A stretch of 64,000 bases of DNA, taken from NCBI GenBank assembly GCA_039621445.1, contig CP154954.1, forward strand, positions 73,628,446 to 73,692,445, in the 5' to 3' direction. The position numbers were made by a program, and so were the translations under genes. Positions 31,081 through 39,648 of this stretch are shown piece by piece; the first letter of the stretch is position 1; every line of letters begins with the position of its first letter. Below the pieces are notes generated by a model that worked only from the letters and a program-made list of their open reading frames with translations, was not told where the DNA came from and searched no databases. This DNA comes from Euglena gracilis. Its lineage: Eukaryota > Euglenida > Euglenophyceae > Euglenales.

Positions 31081-31710
31081 CACCCTGTGCCGTTTTAGTG
31101 CATGTTCCTTCCTTCTTTTTCAGCCTCTGATATCCGAGGCGTTGCAAGTGATCAAAAATGAACTGACTGCCCATTTTCGACTTCATTGGGACACTCCGAT
31201 GGGTGCCAGCAGGAGGTGCTGCTTAGTTAATAGGTTTGAAATATATTTTATTCATTTTACATTATATGCATTACACATTACACATAACATATAATGCGCA
31301 TATGCACAATATGCAATTGTACAATATGTACAGTATGCGCAATATGAACATGTACATATGTGCATAAAAGAATAGATGGATAGCTGTGGTTACAAGGGGG
31401 GGCGTGGGGGGTGGTCTGAACCCTCTGGTCCAGGAGGGGGGGGAACACCCCCCCACGTAAGCCCTATGCAACTTCTTTCTTTTGAACCCTGCCCGGCAGG
31501 TGGGGGGTCCATCTCCAGAGCCAAGGAAGACACCCCCACCTGGTCTCTGGCACGTTTCCGGTACCAAACCCTGGGGACAAATATTGTGGAGGGAAAACCC
31601 CCAGATAAAAGAAAACCCTGTCAGTGCCGAACCACCTTGGGCTGCTGGAAATGTTAATGATGATAAACAAAAGAGAAAATAATTGAAAATAAAACAACAA
31701 ATAAATAAAC

Positions 31711-31790
31711 AAAACAAAACAGAACAGAACAGAACAGAACAGAACAGAACAGAACAGAACAGAACAGAACAGAACAGAACAGAACAAAAT
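31711..31790. repeat. GAACA pentanucleotide microsatellite
   Basis: About 14 uninterrupted AACAG units within an A-rich stretch. Confidence 0.97.
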
Positions 31791-31965
31791 AAAATAAAAC
31801 TATTAAATTAAGATAAAACGAAACAAATAAGTATAATAAATAAATAATAACACAAATAATAACAATAAAAGATGAATTATGGGTATGTTTTTGCATGACA
31901 TGTTTGTGTGTACGCAAGCCTCCCCCAACGGTGCCAGTCCCGTCCCGCCCTCCGCCCTCCCGCAG

Positions 31966-32151
31966 GAGACCGCCACGCCGCGGCTGGGCGACCTGCCGCA
32001 GGGCAGCCTGGCGCTGTGGCGGAAGTGCGGCCGCTGCGAGGTGCTGAAGGAGGCCCTGGCCGACTTCAACGGCAGCTTTGCCATGGTGTGCCGGGAGTGC
32101 CTCGGGGAGCCCGCCAAGCCCCCGGCCCGGGCCAAGCCGGCGCCCAGGGCC
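31966..32151 (+). CDS. Candidate exon D with CxxC/CxxC motif
   Basis: Acceptor CCTCCCGCAG ends at 31,965; phase 0. After ETATPRLGDLPQGSLAL comes WRKCGRCEVLKEALADF (Trp 32,017; Cys 32,026 and 32,035) and CREC (Cys 32,089 and 32,098): C-x2-C-x17-C-x2-C. The tail GEPAKPPARAKPAPRAAVG is Pro/Ala/Lys-rich. This is the best-preserved copy of the module, with GC above 70% and G/C third positions throughout. The donor is probably GCCGCG|GTCGGC at 32,152. The function is unknown; zinc coordination is inferred. Confidence 0.65.
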
Positions 32152-32352
32152 GCGGTCGGCGTCGCAGGAGATCCACGTGGAAGCGTGCATGGAACATGCC
32201 ACCGCTGGTGGGGTGCTTGGGAGGTTTTCGGAGTGGCTTGCTGGTTTTGCTCCCCGTCCCAGGAGATGAGCCAAGAATGACCAATGTATATATATGACCA
32301 ATCTCTATATATGACCAATGTATGTATATTTTTTATATACGTATGTACATAC

Positions 32353-32397
<45 letters not shown>

Positions 32398-32626
32398 ATT
32401 GTGTTATATTTATGTAAGGCAGCAAGATCTTCTTTTACGTACACATACACACATACATACATACCGGATGTCAGAAGTGATTTATTGGACTCCAAGAAAG
32501 CGACCTGTGAGGTTCCCTTTTGTCGAAGGCATGCCAAAGCTTTGGGAATGTTTGGTACAATTGGAGGTGGGGGGGTCAGGAATGTCAGTTTTTTTTTTGA
32601 AAGTCTGCCTGATGCTCACACTGAAA

Positions 32627-32942
32627 CAGGGCGGTCCTTAAGGGACGGAAAAGTTTTTTTTTTAATTTTCTTAAGGACCGCCCCCCTTTCGGCCAAAGGG
32701 CCGACCAAGGGCCGGACTGGGACTTGGACGGGGTCCAAAAATAAAAGTCCAAAAAGTACATTTTTTTGATGATTTGGGTGGATGGGCGATGGTCCAAGGC
32801 TGCCAAGAATCAGTTTTTTCCCCTTATGTCGACCTGTTGTTGCCGAAAAATGCCAAATTTATTTGCCCATTTTCCTGTATATTTTCATTGAGTGTGCTGG
32901 GACAGCGGAGTTTTTTTCTTTATTTGCTTAAGGACCGCCCTG
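32627..32942. mobile_element. hAT-like miniature element, CAGGGCGGTCC family
   Basis: Left end CAGGGCGGTCCTTAAG and right end CTTAAGGACCGCCCTG are perfect inverted repeats of 16 bp. A perfect 8-bp target duplication, CACTGAAA, flanks the element at 32,619-32,626 and 32,943-32,950. The first 60 bp form a sub-hairpin with an inner copy of CTTAAGGACCGCCC. The interior (TGGTCCAAGGCTGCCA, TCATTGAGTGTGCTGGGAC) is shared with 62,091-62,363. No open frame resembles a transposase. Confidence 0.92.
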
Positions 32943-33616
32943 CACTGAAATGAAGAATAAATACATAAAACAGATGTGATAAAACCTGTGTTGTAAGTAC
33001 CCTTGGTCAGATGTTTGGCAGACGGGGCATTGCGAATCTATTCACACGGAAGACCAATAGCATTCCCGCAATATGAGGACCTCAGAACATGTTGATTTTA
33101 TGACTTCTCCCCATGACCTCTTCCCACACATTACCGTCAGGATTTTGGCGTATTGCTCTCCTCCATAAAAATGGATGCCTTTTCGCCCATTTTCAAGAGC
33201 ACAAACCTCATCCAAAGTCATTGCATCTGTGTGCCAGTTGGGCGGCACAGGAAGTCACAACCACCGGAAGCGATGCCCGATTTGGCAAGCGGCAACGATG
33301 GGGGGAGGGTAATTCCAATGTTCGGTCTGTTTGGCGCGTGCCCGATCTGTGCACCAATTTTTGTTTGGAGCGTCGTTTTTATGGTATGTATATTTGCAAG
33401 GCACATGCAGGAATATGTACATAATTGTGCTTACATGAAAATGTCAGTGCACGTGTATATGCACATGTTTATGCATCTATCCATTTGTACATGAAAATGT
33501 ATAAGTATGTGAATTTGGATATTTAAATGCAGGTATATGCATGTGTACATGTGTATAGAACAAATGTTTGTGCACGTGAATATGGAGGTGTGTGCATCCA
33601 TATGTATATGTACATA

Positions 33617-33783
33617 CCTACCCCCCCCCCCCCGGGAAGCTGTCATGCCCGGGAATCTGTCAGGGTCCCGCCCGGGAAACTGTCAGGGTCCCTGGTGCTG
33701 GCCAACCTGTCAGTATAGGAAGTTGTCAGGGTCCCCGGTGCTGGCCAACCTGTCAGGCGACAGTTTCCCGGGGGGGGGGTAGG
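33617..33783. mobile_element. C-rich TIR miniature element flanked by TA
   Basis: The left end CCTACCCCCCCCCCCCCGGG and the right end CCCGGGGGGGGGGTAGG are inverted repeats continuing into GGGAAGCTGTC / GACAGTTTCCC; TA flanks both sides. The interior has two tandem units of about 45 bp with TGTCAGGGTCCC and GGTGCTGGCCAACCTGTCAG. Compare 10,490-10,872. Confidence 0.6.
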
Positions 33784-33841
33784 TACGGGTGCTGGTGTAT
33801 GGATGCGCCACGTGTGCAGTACACCAGCACCATGTATGCAG

Positions 33842-34153
33842 ACCGTAGCCGCGGCCCTGCCCCCACCGCCGACCATCCCTCCGCTGCCGCTGTCCCCCCC
33901 CCTGCCGCCGCCGGCCGACGGCAGCCTCAGCCAGCGCGGCAGCAGCGGCGGCCAGCGCAGCGGCGGCCGGCCCTCCCCGCTGCCCTCCCCGGCCCTCACC
34001 CCGAGCTCCACGCCGTCCCCCAAGCCGCCGCCCAGGCTGCCGAGCAGCGCTCCGGGGGACCGACGGTTCCGCGTCACAAATCGCACGGCGAGGAGAAGAA
34101 GCAAACAAAAGCAGACACGACAGACCACATTGCCCCTCATCAACACGCTTTGA
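33842..34153 (+). CDS. Candidate exon, proline-rich, possibly terminal
   Basis: Acceptor CATGTATGCAG ends at 33,841; phase 0. The peptide is an extreme Pro/Ser chain (TVAAALPPPPTIPPLPLSPP, LPPPADGSLSQRGSSGGQRS, GGRPSPLPSPALTPSSTPSP, KPPPRLPSSAPGDRRFRVTN) that becomes basic and reaches a stop TGA at 34,151. It could be the last exon of the plus-strand gene; alternatively a donor at CCGC|GTCACA (34,073) splices out the AT-richer tail. Disordered; no domain recognised. Confidence 0.52.
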   Translation, partial: TVAAALPPPPTIPPLPLSPPLPPPADGSLSQRGSSGGQRSGGRPSPLPSPALTPSSTPSPKPPPRLPSSAPGDRRFRVTNRTARRRSKQKQTRQTTLPLINTL

Positions 34154-35611
34154 TAGCTTTGTTCTCGGATGTGTCAGTGTGGCACGACGGGCAAGTCTCG
34201 TTTCCTTGGGCTGGGCACCATGGGCGGAGGGGGAGCTGTTTTTGACCAGGGAGGGGTTGGTTTTGGGGTGACCACTTACACCCCCAAGCTGCCAAGGGCT
34301 GTAAATTGCCTTTTTCAGAGAAAGGGATGGTGGTCCCCCCCTCCCCCGAGGGGTTTTTGGCTGCCCCTCCCCTCAGAGGAAGGGGGAACCACCATCCTTT
34401 TTTCCTGATAGATTCAGTTAACACCCTTCCCCTGGAGCTTTTCGAGAGTGAGTGGGTGGGTTGGGGACCCGGGAGGAGGGTTTTGCCGCCGCCGCCGCCA
34501 CCACCACCACCACAAGGGGTTGATGGAAAGAAGCCTCTGGTGAAGTGGGATGTTATGTTTTTTATCAGAATGATCACAATTAGGGAAAACCGACCAAAAT
34601 GTTTTGACTTCAACGTTTTCCACATTTTTTTTCCCCCGCACAACGTGAGCAAGGCCATCCTCCCGTGTTCTTTTCTGGGTTCCTCCCATTTTCATTCCAA
34701 TGTGAGCCTCTATTTTTGTTTGCAAACGCCCCCGGCTGCTTTATTTCTTGGTCGAGTCCAAATACAGCGCGGGGCCTGCCCCTGGCCGGGCCCAAGGCGG
34801 GCGCAGACCATTCCGCCGACTCCAAGACCTCGCCTGGGATCCTTGCTGCAGCAGTCCCCCTATTTTTAGCACTTTTCGCGAGTCTTCGGCCGTTTTTTTT
34901 TTGTGGGGCCCCCGGGCCCCCCCCCCCCCGGGGGGCCCAGGGGGTGGGTGGTTGGGGGGGACCCCCCTCCCCCCCCCTGGTCTTAAAAAAATCTCCTGTC
35001 CCCCCCCCAGGGATGGATGGGAAGCCCTTCGGTGGTAGGGGGGGGGGTCCCGACCACCCCCCCCCCCGTGGGGGGTAGGGTGGTAGGGGGGGGGGGTCCG
35101 GACCACCCCCCCCCCTAGATGTTGGGAGGGGGGGTCCGCCCCCCACCCCCCCCCTCCTTGACAGGTTCCAAAAATAGCATAAAATTTTCTTCCGGCGCGC
35201 AGCGCCGGAAAATGAGCAAAAAACACCCCTTTTGCTGACTTTTGGCCATATTGCCCATTTTTTGATGTGTTGGTGTTTTCCCCCAAAAACATGTTCAAAA
35301 AATTCAAAAAATGAGCATTTTTGGATCGATTTTCAAAGAAAAATCAGGGGTTTTTGACCGATTCCGACCCGATTTCCGGCCCTTTGCCCGTCCATGAAAT
35401 CGAAAAAATTTCGGCCCCCCCTCAGTTTCGAGGTAAGAGAGAAGGGGCGGTGAGTTCTTATCACTTTATGGGTAAGAGAGAAGCTTACCACCGGCGAAAC
35501 CAACCCCCTCCACCACAACCCCCCCCCCCCCTCCCCTCACCCCCCCCCCCCCCCCGGGTCGGGGCCACCAGGGTCACCCACGGATTATCACCATGATCCC
35601 GGCCCGGTTCC
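34154..35611. other. Intergenic or intronic, hairpin-rich
   Basis: 34,316-34,407 is an inverted repeat (separate entry). 34,492-34,513 is a CCGCCGCCACCACCA run. 34,850-35,320 contains a GGCGCGCAGCGCCGG hairpin (35,194), C-run/G-run junctions such as GGGCCCCCGGGCCCC, and TCTTAAAAAAATCTCCTG, all words of the GGCGC-hairpin repeat. 35,520-35,565 is a C-rich tract. No gene was seen. Confidence 0.5.
34316..34407. repeat. Short inverted-repeat element
   Basis: CAGAGAAAGGGATGGTGGTC at the left matches the reverse complement of the right end (CAGGAAAAAAGGATGGTGGT read from the right). About 92 bp, flanks do not match, so it may be an old miniature element or a simple hairpin. Confidence 0.5.
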
Positions 35612-36177
35612 CGGAATTTTTTTTTTCAGTCGCGAGCGACTGGATTCCTAGTTTCCGAATCACCTGGGTTTGACCCCCAACTCCCCGCCAGGCCCGAGTT
35701 ATTCACGCGCGAAGGGGTCCAAACTCGGTAGGATTTACCCGCCCCCCCCTGGATAAGCCCCCCCCCTTTTGGACTCTGCCATTTCGGCCAAAAAATGTCA
35801 ATTTTCAAAATATCTCCAAAATGAAGCCAAATCAAAGGAAATGTCCGGAGACCTAATTTGAAGCCTTTGGAACGCCCCATCTACCGGTATTTTGATTTCC
35901 CCGCAACTCCCCGCCTAGCCCGAGATACGGCCGTTTTTGGCCCAGATGGCCATTTTGTACACTTTTCCCTCTGTTCGACTCAGACTTTTTCGGGGCGTAG
36001 GTGGTCAAAAAATCGATGTTTTCAAAATTTCTCGAAAATGATGCAAAATCAAAGGAAATGTCCGGAGACCTAAATTGAAGCCCTTGGAACGCTCTATCTA
36101 CTGGGATTTTGGTTTCCCCGCAACTCCCCGCCCAGCCCGAGATACGGGCGTTTTTCTGGCCAATTTGGGCCATCTTA
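35612..36177. repeat. Satellite-flanking unit (217-bp type)
   Basis: Begins with CAGTCGCGAGCGACTG, a 7-bp stem with a GA loop. From about 35,790 two tandem units are seen: AAAGGAAATGTCCGGAGACC occurs at 35,834 and 36,051 (period 217), each followed by TTTCCCCGCAACTCCCCGCC and AGCCCGAGATACGG. 35,612-35,863 is repeated almost exactly at 37,693-37,944 inside the array, and a short inverted piece occurs at 39,601-39,648. Confidence 0.85.
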
Positions 36178-37692
36178 GGCGGGTCGAAAAACGCTCATTT
36201 TCGGCTCAAAAACAGTTTTTCCGGGTCCGGGAGGCCAAACAGCATCGTTTCGGGCAAAAAATTTTTTGATTTTTTTCGACTTTTTTGACCCGGTTTTGAC
36301 CCAAAATCAATGGGTCGGCGGCCCAAAACGGGGCGCTGGCGGGTCGAAAAACGCTCATTTTCGGCTCAAAAACAGTTTTTCCGGGTCCGGGAGGCCAAAC
36401 AGCATCGTTTCGGGCAAAAAAATTTTTTCGATTTTTTTCGACTTTTTTGACCCGGTTTTGACCCAAAATCAATGGGTTGGCAGCCCAAAATGGGGTGCTG
36501 GCGGGTCGAAAAACGCTCATTTTCGGCTCAAAAACAGTTTTTCCGGGTCCGGGAGGCCAAACAGCATCGTTTCGGGCAAAAAATTTTTTGATTTTTTTCG
36601 ACTTTTTTGACCCGGTTTTGACCCAAAATCAATGGGTTGGCAGCCCAAAATGGGGTGCTGGCGGGTCGAAAAACGCTCATTTTCGGCTCAAAAACAGTTT
36701 TTCCGGGTCCGGGAGGCCAAACAGCATCGTTTCGGGCAAAAAAATTTTTTCGATTTTTTTCGACTTTTTTGACCCGGTTTTGACCCAAAATCAATGGGTC
36801 GGCGGCCCAAAACGGGGCGCTGGCGGGTCGAAAAACGCTCATTTTCGGCTCAAAAACAGTTTTTCCGGGTCCGGGAGGCCAAACAGCATCGTTTCGGGCA
36901 AAAAAAATTTTTTCGATTTTTTTCGACTTTTTTGACCCGGTTTTGACCCAAAATCAATGGGTCGGCGGCCCAAAACGGGGCGCTGGCGGGTCGAAAAACG
37001 CTCATTTTCGGCTCAAAAACAGTTTTTCCGGGTCCGGGAGGCCAAACAGCATCGTTTCGGGCAAAAAAATTTTTTCGATTTTTTTCGACTTTTTTGACCC
37101 GGTTTTGACCCAAAATCAATGGGTCGGCGGCCCAAAACGGGGCGCTGGCGGGTCGAAAAACGCTCATTTTCGGCTCAAAAACAGTTTTTCCGGGTCCGGG
37201 AGGCCAAACAGCATCGTTTCGGGCAAAAAAATTTTTTCGATTTTTTTCGACTTTTTTGACCCGGTTTTGACCCAAAATCAATGGGTCGGCGGCCCAAAAC
37301 GGGGCGCTGGCGGGTCGAAAAACGATCATTTTCGGCTCAAAAACAGTTTTTCCGGGTCCGGGTCCGGGAGGCCAAAAAACATCGTTTCGGGCAAAAAAAA
37401 ATTTTTCGATTTTTTTCGACTTTTTTGACCCGGTTTTCGACCAACAACCCAACACGGGCGCTGGCGGGTCGAAAAACGCTCAATTTCGGCTCAAAAACAG
37501 TTTTTCCGGGTCCGGGAGGCCAAAAAACATCGTTTCGGGCAAAAAAAAATTTTTCGCTTTTTTTCGACTTTTCTGACCGGTTTTGAACCAAAGTCAATGG
37601 GGCGGGGCCCAAACGGGGCGCCGGCGGGTCGAAAAACGCTCGTTTTGGCTCAAAAAACCAATTTTTCTGGGTACGGGGAGGCCCAAAAACAT
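36178..37692 (+). repeat. Satellite array, left arm, part 1
   Basis: Tandem monomers of 160-163 bp. Landmarks in order: ATGGGTCGGCGGCCCAAAAC, GGGCGCTGGCGGGTCGAAAA, CGCTCATTTTCGGCTC, AAAAACAGTTTTTCCGGGTC, GGGAGGCCAAACAGCATCGT, TTCGGGCAAAAAA, TTTTTCGACTTTTTTGACCC, GGTTTTGACCCAAAATC. Monomer starts at 36,311, 36,473, 36,633, 36,795 and 36,958. Two subtypes alternate: GTCGGCGGCCCAAAACGGGG and GTTGGCAGCCCAAAATGGGG. Confidence 0.97.
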
Positions 37693-38270
37693 CGGAATTT
37701 TTTTTTCAGTCGCGAGCGACTGGATTTTCCTAGTTTACGAATCACCCGGAGTTGACCCCCAACTCCCCGCCAGGCCCGAGTTATTCACGCGCGAAGGGGT
37801 CCAAACTCGGTAGGATTTACCAGCCCCCCCCCTGGATGAGCCACCCCCCCCTTTTGGGACTCTGCCATTTCGGCCAAAAAATGTCAATTTTCAAAATATC
37901 TCCAAAATGAAGCCAAATCAAAGGAAATGTCCGGAGACCTAATTGACTTGGAAGCACCATATACGGTTTTTGATTTCCCCGAAAATCCCCGATAGCCGAA
38001 GGATACGGCCGTTTTGGCAGCCCAAAATGGCGGTGTGGGTACACTTTGCCACTGTCCGACTTAGCCGTTTTTCAGGGGGGGTCCGGTGGTCAAAAAATCG
38101 AGCATCGTTGGGGCAAAAAATTTGTTTTGAGTTTTTTCGACCTTTTGACCCGTTTTTGACCCCAAACTCAAAGGAAATGTCACGGAGACTAAATGAGGTC
38201 GAAAAACGCTCATTTTCGGAAAGCTCTATCTAATGGGTTTTTCCGGTGTCCCGGGAGGCCAAACAGCATC
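37693..38270. repeat. Chimeric interruption of the satellite
   Basis: A second copy of the flanking unit (CAGTCGCGAGCGACTG at 37,707) runs to about 37,945. It is followed by scrambled pieces of flank unit and monomer, such as GCAGCCCAAAATGGCGGTGT and AATCGAGCATCGTTGGGGCA, with many small indels, until regular monomers resume. This looks like recombination junction debris or a poorly assembled interval. Confidence 0.8.
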
Positions 38271-39600
38271 CCCGTTTCGGGCAACAAAATTTTTTTCGAT
38301 TTTTTTCGACTTTTTTGACCCGGTTTTGACCCAAAATCAATGGGTTGGCAGCCCAAAATGGGGTGCTGGCGGGTCGAAAAACGCTCATTTTCGGCTCAAA
38401 AACAGTTTTTCTGGGTCCGGGAGGCCAAACAGCATCGTTTCGGGCAAAAAATTTTTTGATTTTTTTCGACTTTTTTGACCCGGTTTTGACCCAAAATCAA
38501 TGGGTTGGCAGCCCAAAATGGGGTGCTGGCGGGTCGAAAAACGCTCATTTTCGGCTCAAAAACAGTTTTTCCGGGTCCGGGAGGCCAAACAGCATCGTTT
38601 CGGGCAAAAATTTTTTTGATTTTTTCGACTTTTTTGACCCGGTTTTTACCCAAAATCAATGGGTCGGCGGCCCAAAACGGGGCGCTGGCGGGTCGAAAAA
38701 CGCTCATTTTCGGCTCAAAAACAGTTTTTCTGGGTCCGGGAGGCCAAACAGCATCGTTTCGGGCAAAAAATTTTTTTTCGATTTTTTTCGACTTTTTTGA
38801 CCCGGTTTTGACCCAAAGTCAATGGGTCGGCGGCCCAAAACAGGGCGCCGGCGGGTCGAAAAACGCTCATTTTCGGCTCAAAAAAACAGTTTTTCCGGGT
38901 CGGGAGGCCAAAAAACATCGTTTCGGGCAAAAATTTTTTTGATTTTTTCGACTTTTTTGACCCGGTTTGACCAAAATCAATGGGTCGGCGGCCCAAAACG
39001 GGGCGCTGGCGGGTCGAAAAACGCTCATTTTCGGCTCAAAAACAGTTTTTCCGGGTCCGGGAGGCCAAACAGCATCGTTTCGGGCAAAAAATTTTTTTTC
39101 GATTTTTTTCGACTTTTTTGACCCGGTTTTGACCCAAAATCAATGGGTTGGCAGCCCAAAATGGGGTGCTGGCGGGTCGAAAAACGCTCATTTTCGGCTC
39201 AAAAACAGTTTTTCCGGGTCCGGGAGGCCAAACAGCATCGTTTCGGGCAAAAAAAATTTTTTCGATTTTTTTCGACTTTTTTGACCCGGTTTTGACCCAA
39301 AACGGGGCGCTGGCGGGTCGAACAAAGCTCGTTTTCGGCTCAAAAACAGTTTTTCCGGGTCCGGGAGGCCAAAAAACATCGTTTCGGGCAAAAAAAATTT
39401 TTTCGCTTTTTTTCGACTTTTTTGACCCGGTTTTGACCCAAAGTCAATGGGTCGGCGGCCCAAACGGGGCGCCGGCGGGTCGAAAAACGCTCGTTTTCGG
39501 CTCAAAAACAATTTTTCTGGGTCGTGGATTACAAAAAACATCGTTTTGAGCAAAAAAAAATTTTCGATTTTTTTCGACTTTTTTGGCCGAAAACGGCCAA
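38271..39600 (+). repeat. Satellite array, left arm, part 2
   Basis: Eight or so monomers in the same orientation as 36,178-37,692. Toward the right end new variants appear (GCCGGCGGGTCG, AAAAAACATCGTTTCGGG, GCTCGTTTTCGGC), the same variants that dominate the right arm, and one monomer is shortened at about 39,300. Confidence 0.97.
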
Positions 39601-39648
39601 AAAAAATTCGAAAAAGTCGAACTGTGGAAAAAGTGTACAAAAAGGCCT
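39601..39648. repeat. Inversion spacer of the satellite
   Basis: Sits exactly where monomer orientation flips. It begins next to a TTGGCCGAAAACGGCCAA hairpin and reads GTCGAACTGTGGAAAAAGTG then TACAAAAAGGCC. That matches the reverse complement of the flanking unit near 35,940-35,985 (TTTTGTACACTTTTCCCTCT then GTTCGAC). The right arm therefore begins with inverted flank sequence, as the left arm does. Confidence 0.75.

Larger units (their letters stand above)
29101..31965. other. Non-coding stretch
   Basis: Probably intron. 29,279-29,513 is a degenerate miniature element and 30,425-31,080 a long dispersed repeat (separate entries). 29,565-29,680 has three GTTATTTGGGGGGG words. 29,735-29,800 has a short GC-rich open frame (GLAASADAFALPAGAEALK) ending at AAG|GTATCC but no upstream acceptor, so it is not called. 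30,085-30,220 is an AT microsatellite and 31,711-31,790 a GAACA microsatellite. Confidence 0.5.
32152..33841. other. Non-coding stretch
   Basis: 32,281-32,400 is an AT microsatellite and 32,627-32,942 a miniature transposon. 33,000-33,600 is AT/TG-rich with GTGTATATGCACATG words. 33,617-33,783 is a second miniature element. No gene was seen. Confidence 0.5.
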
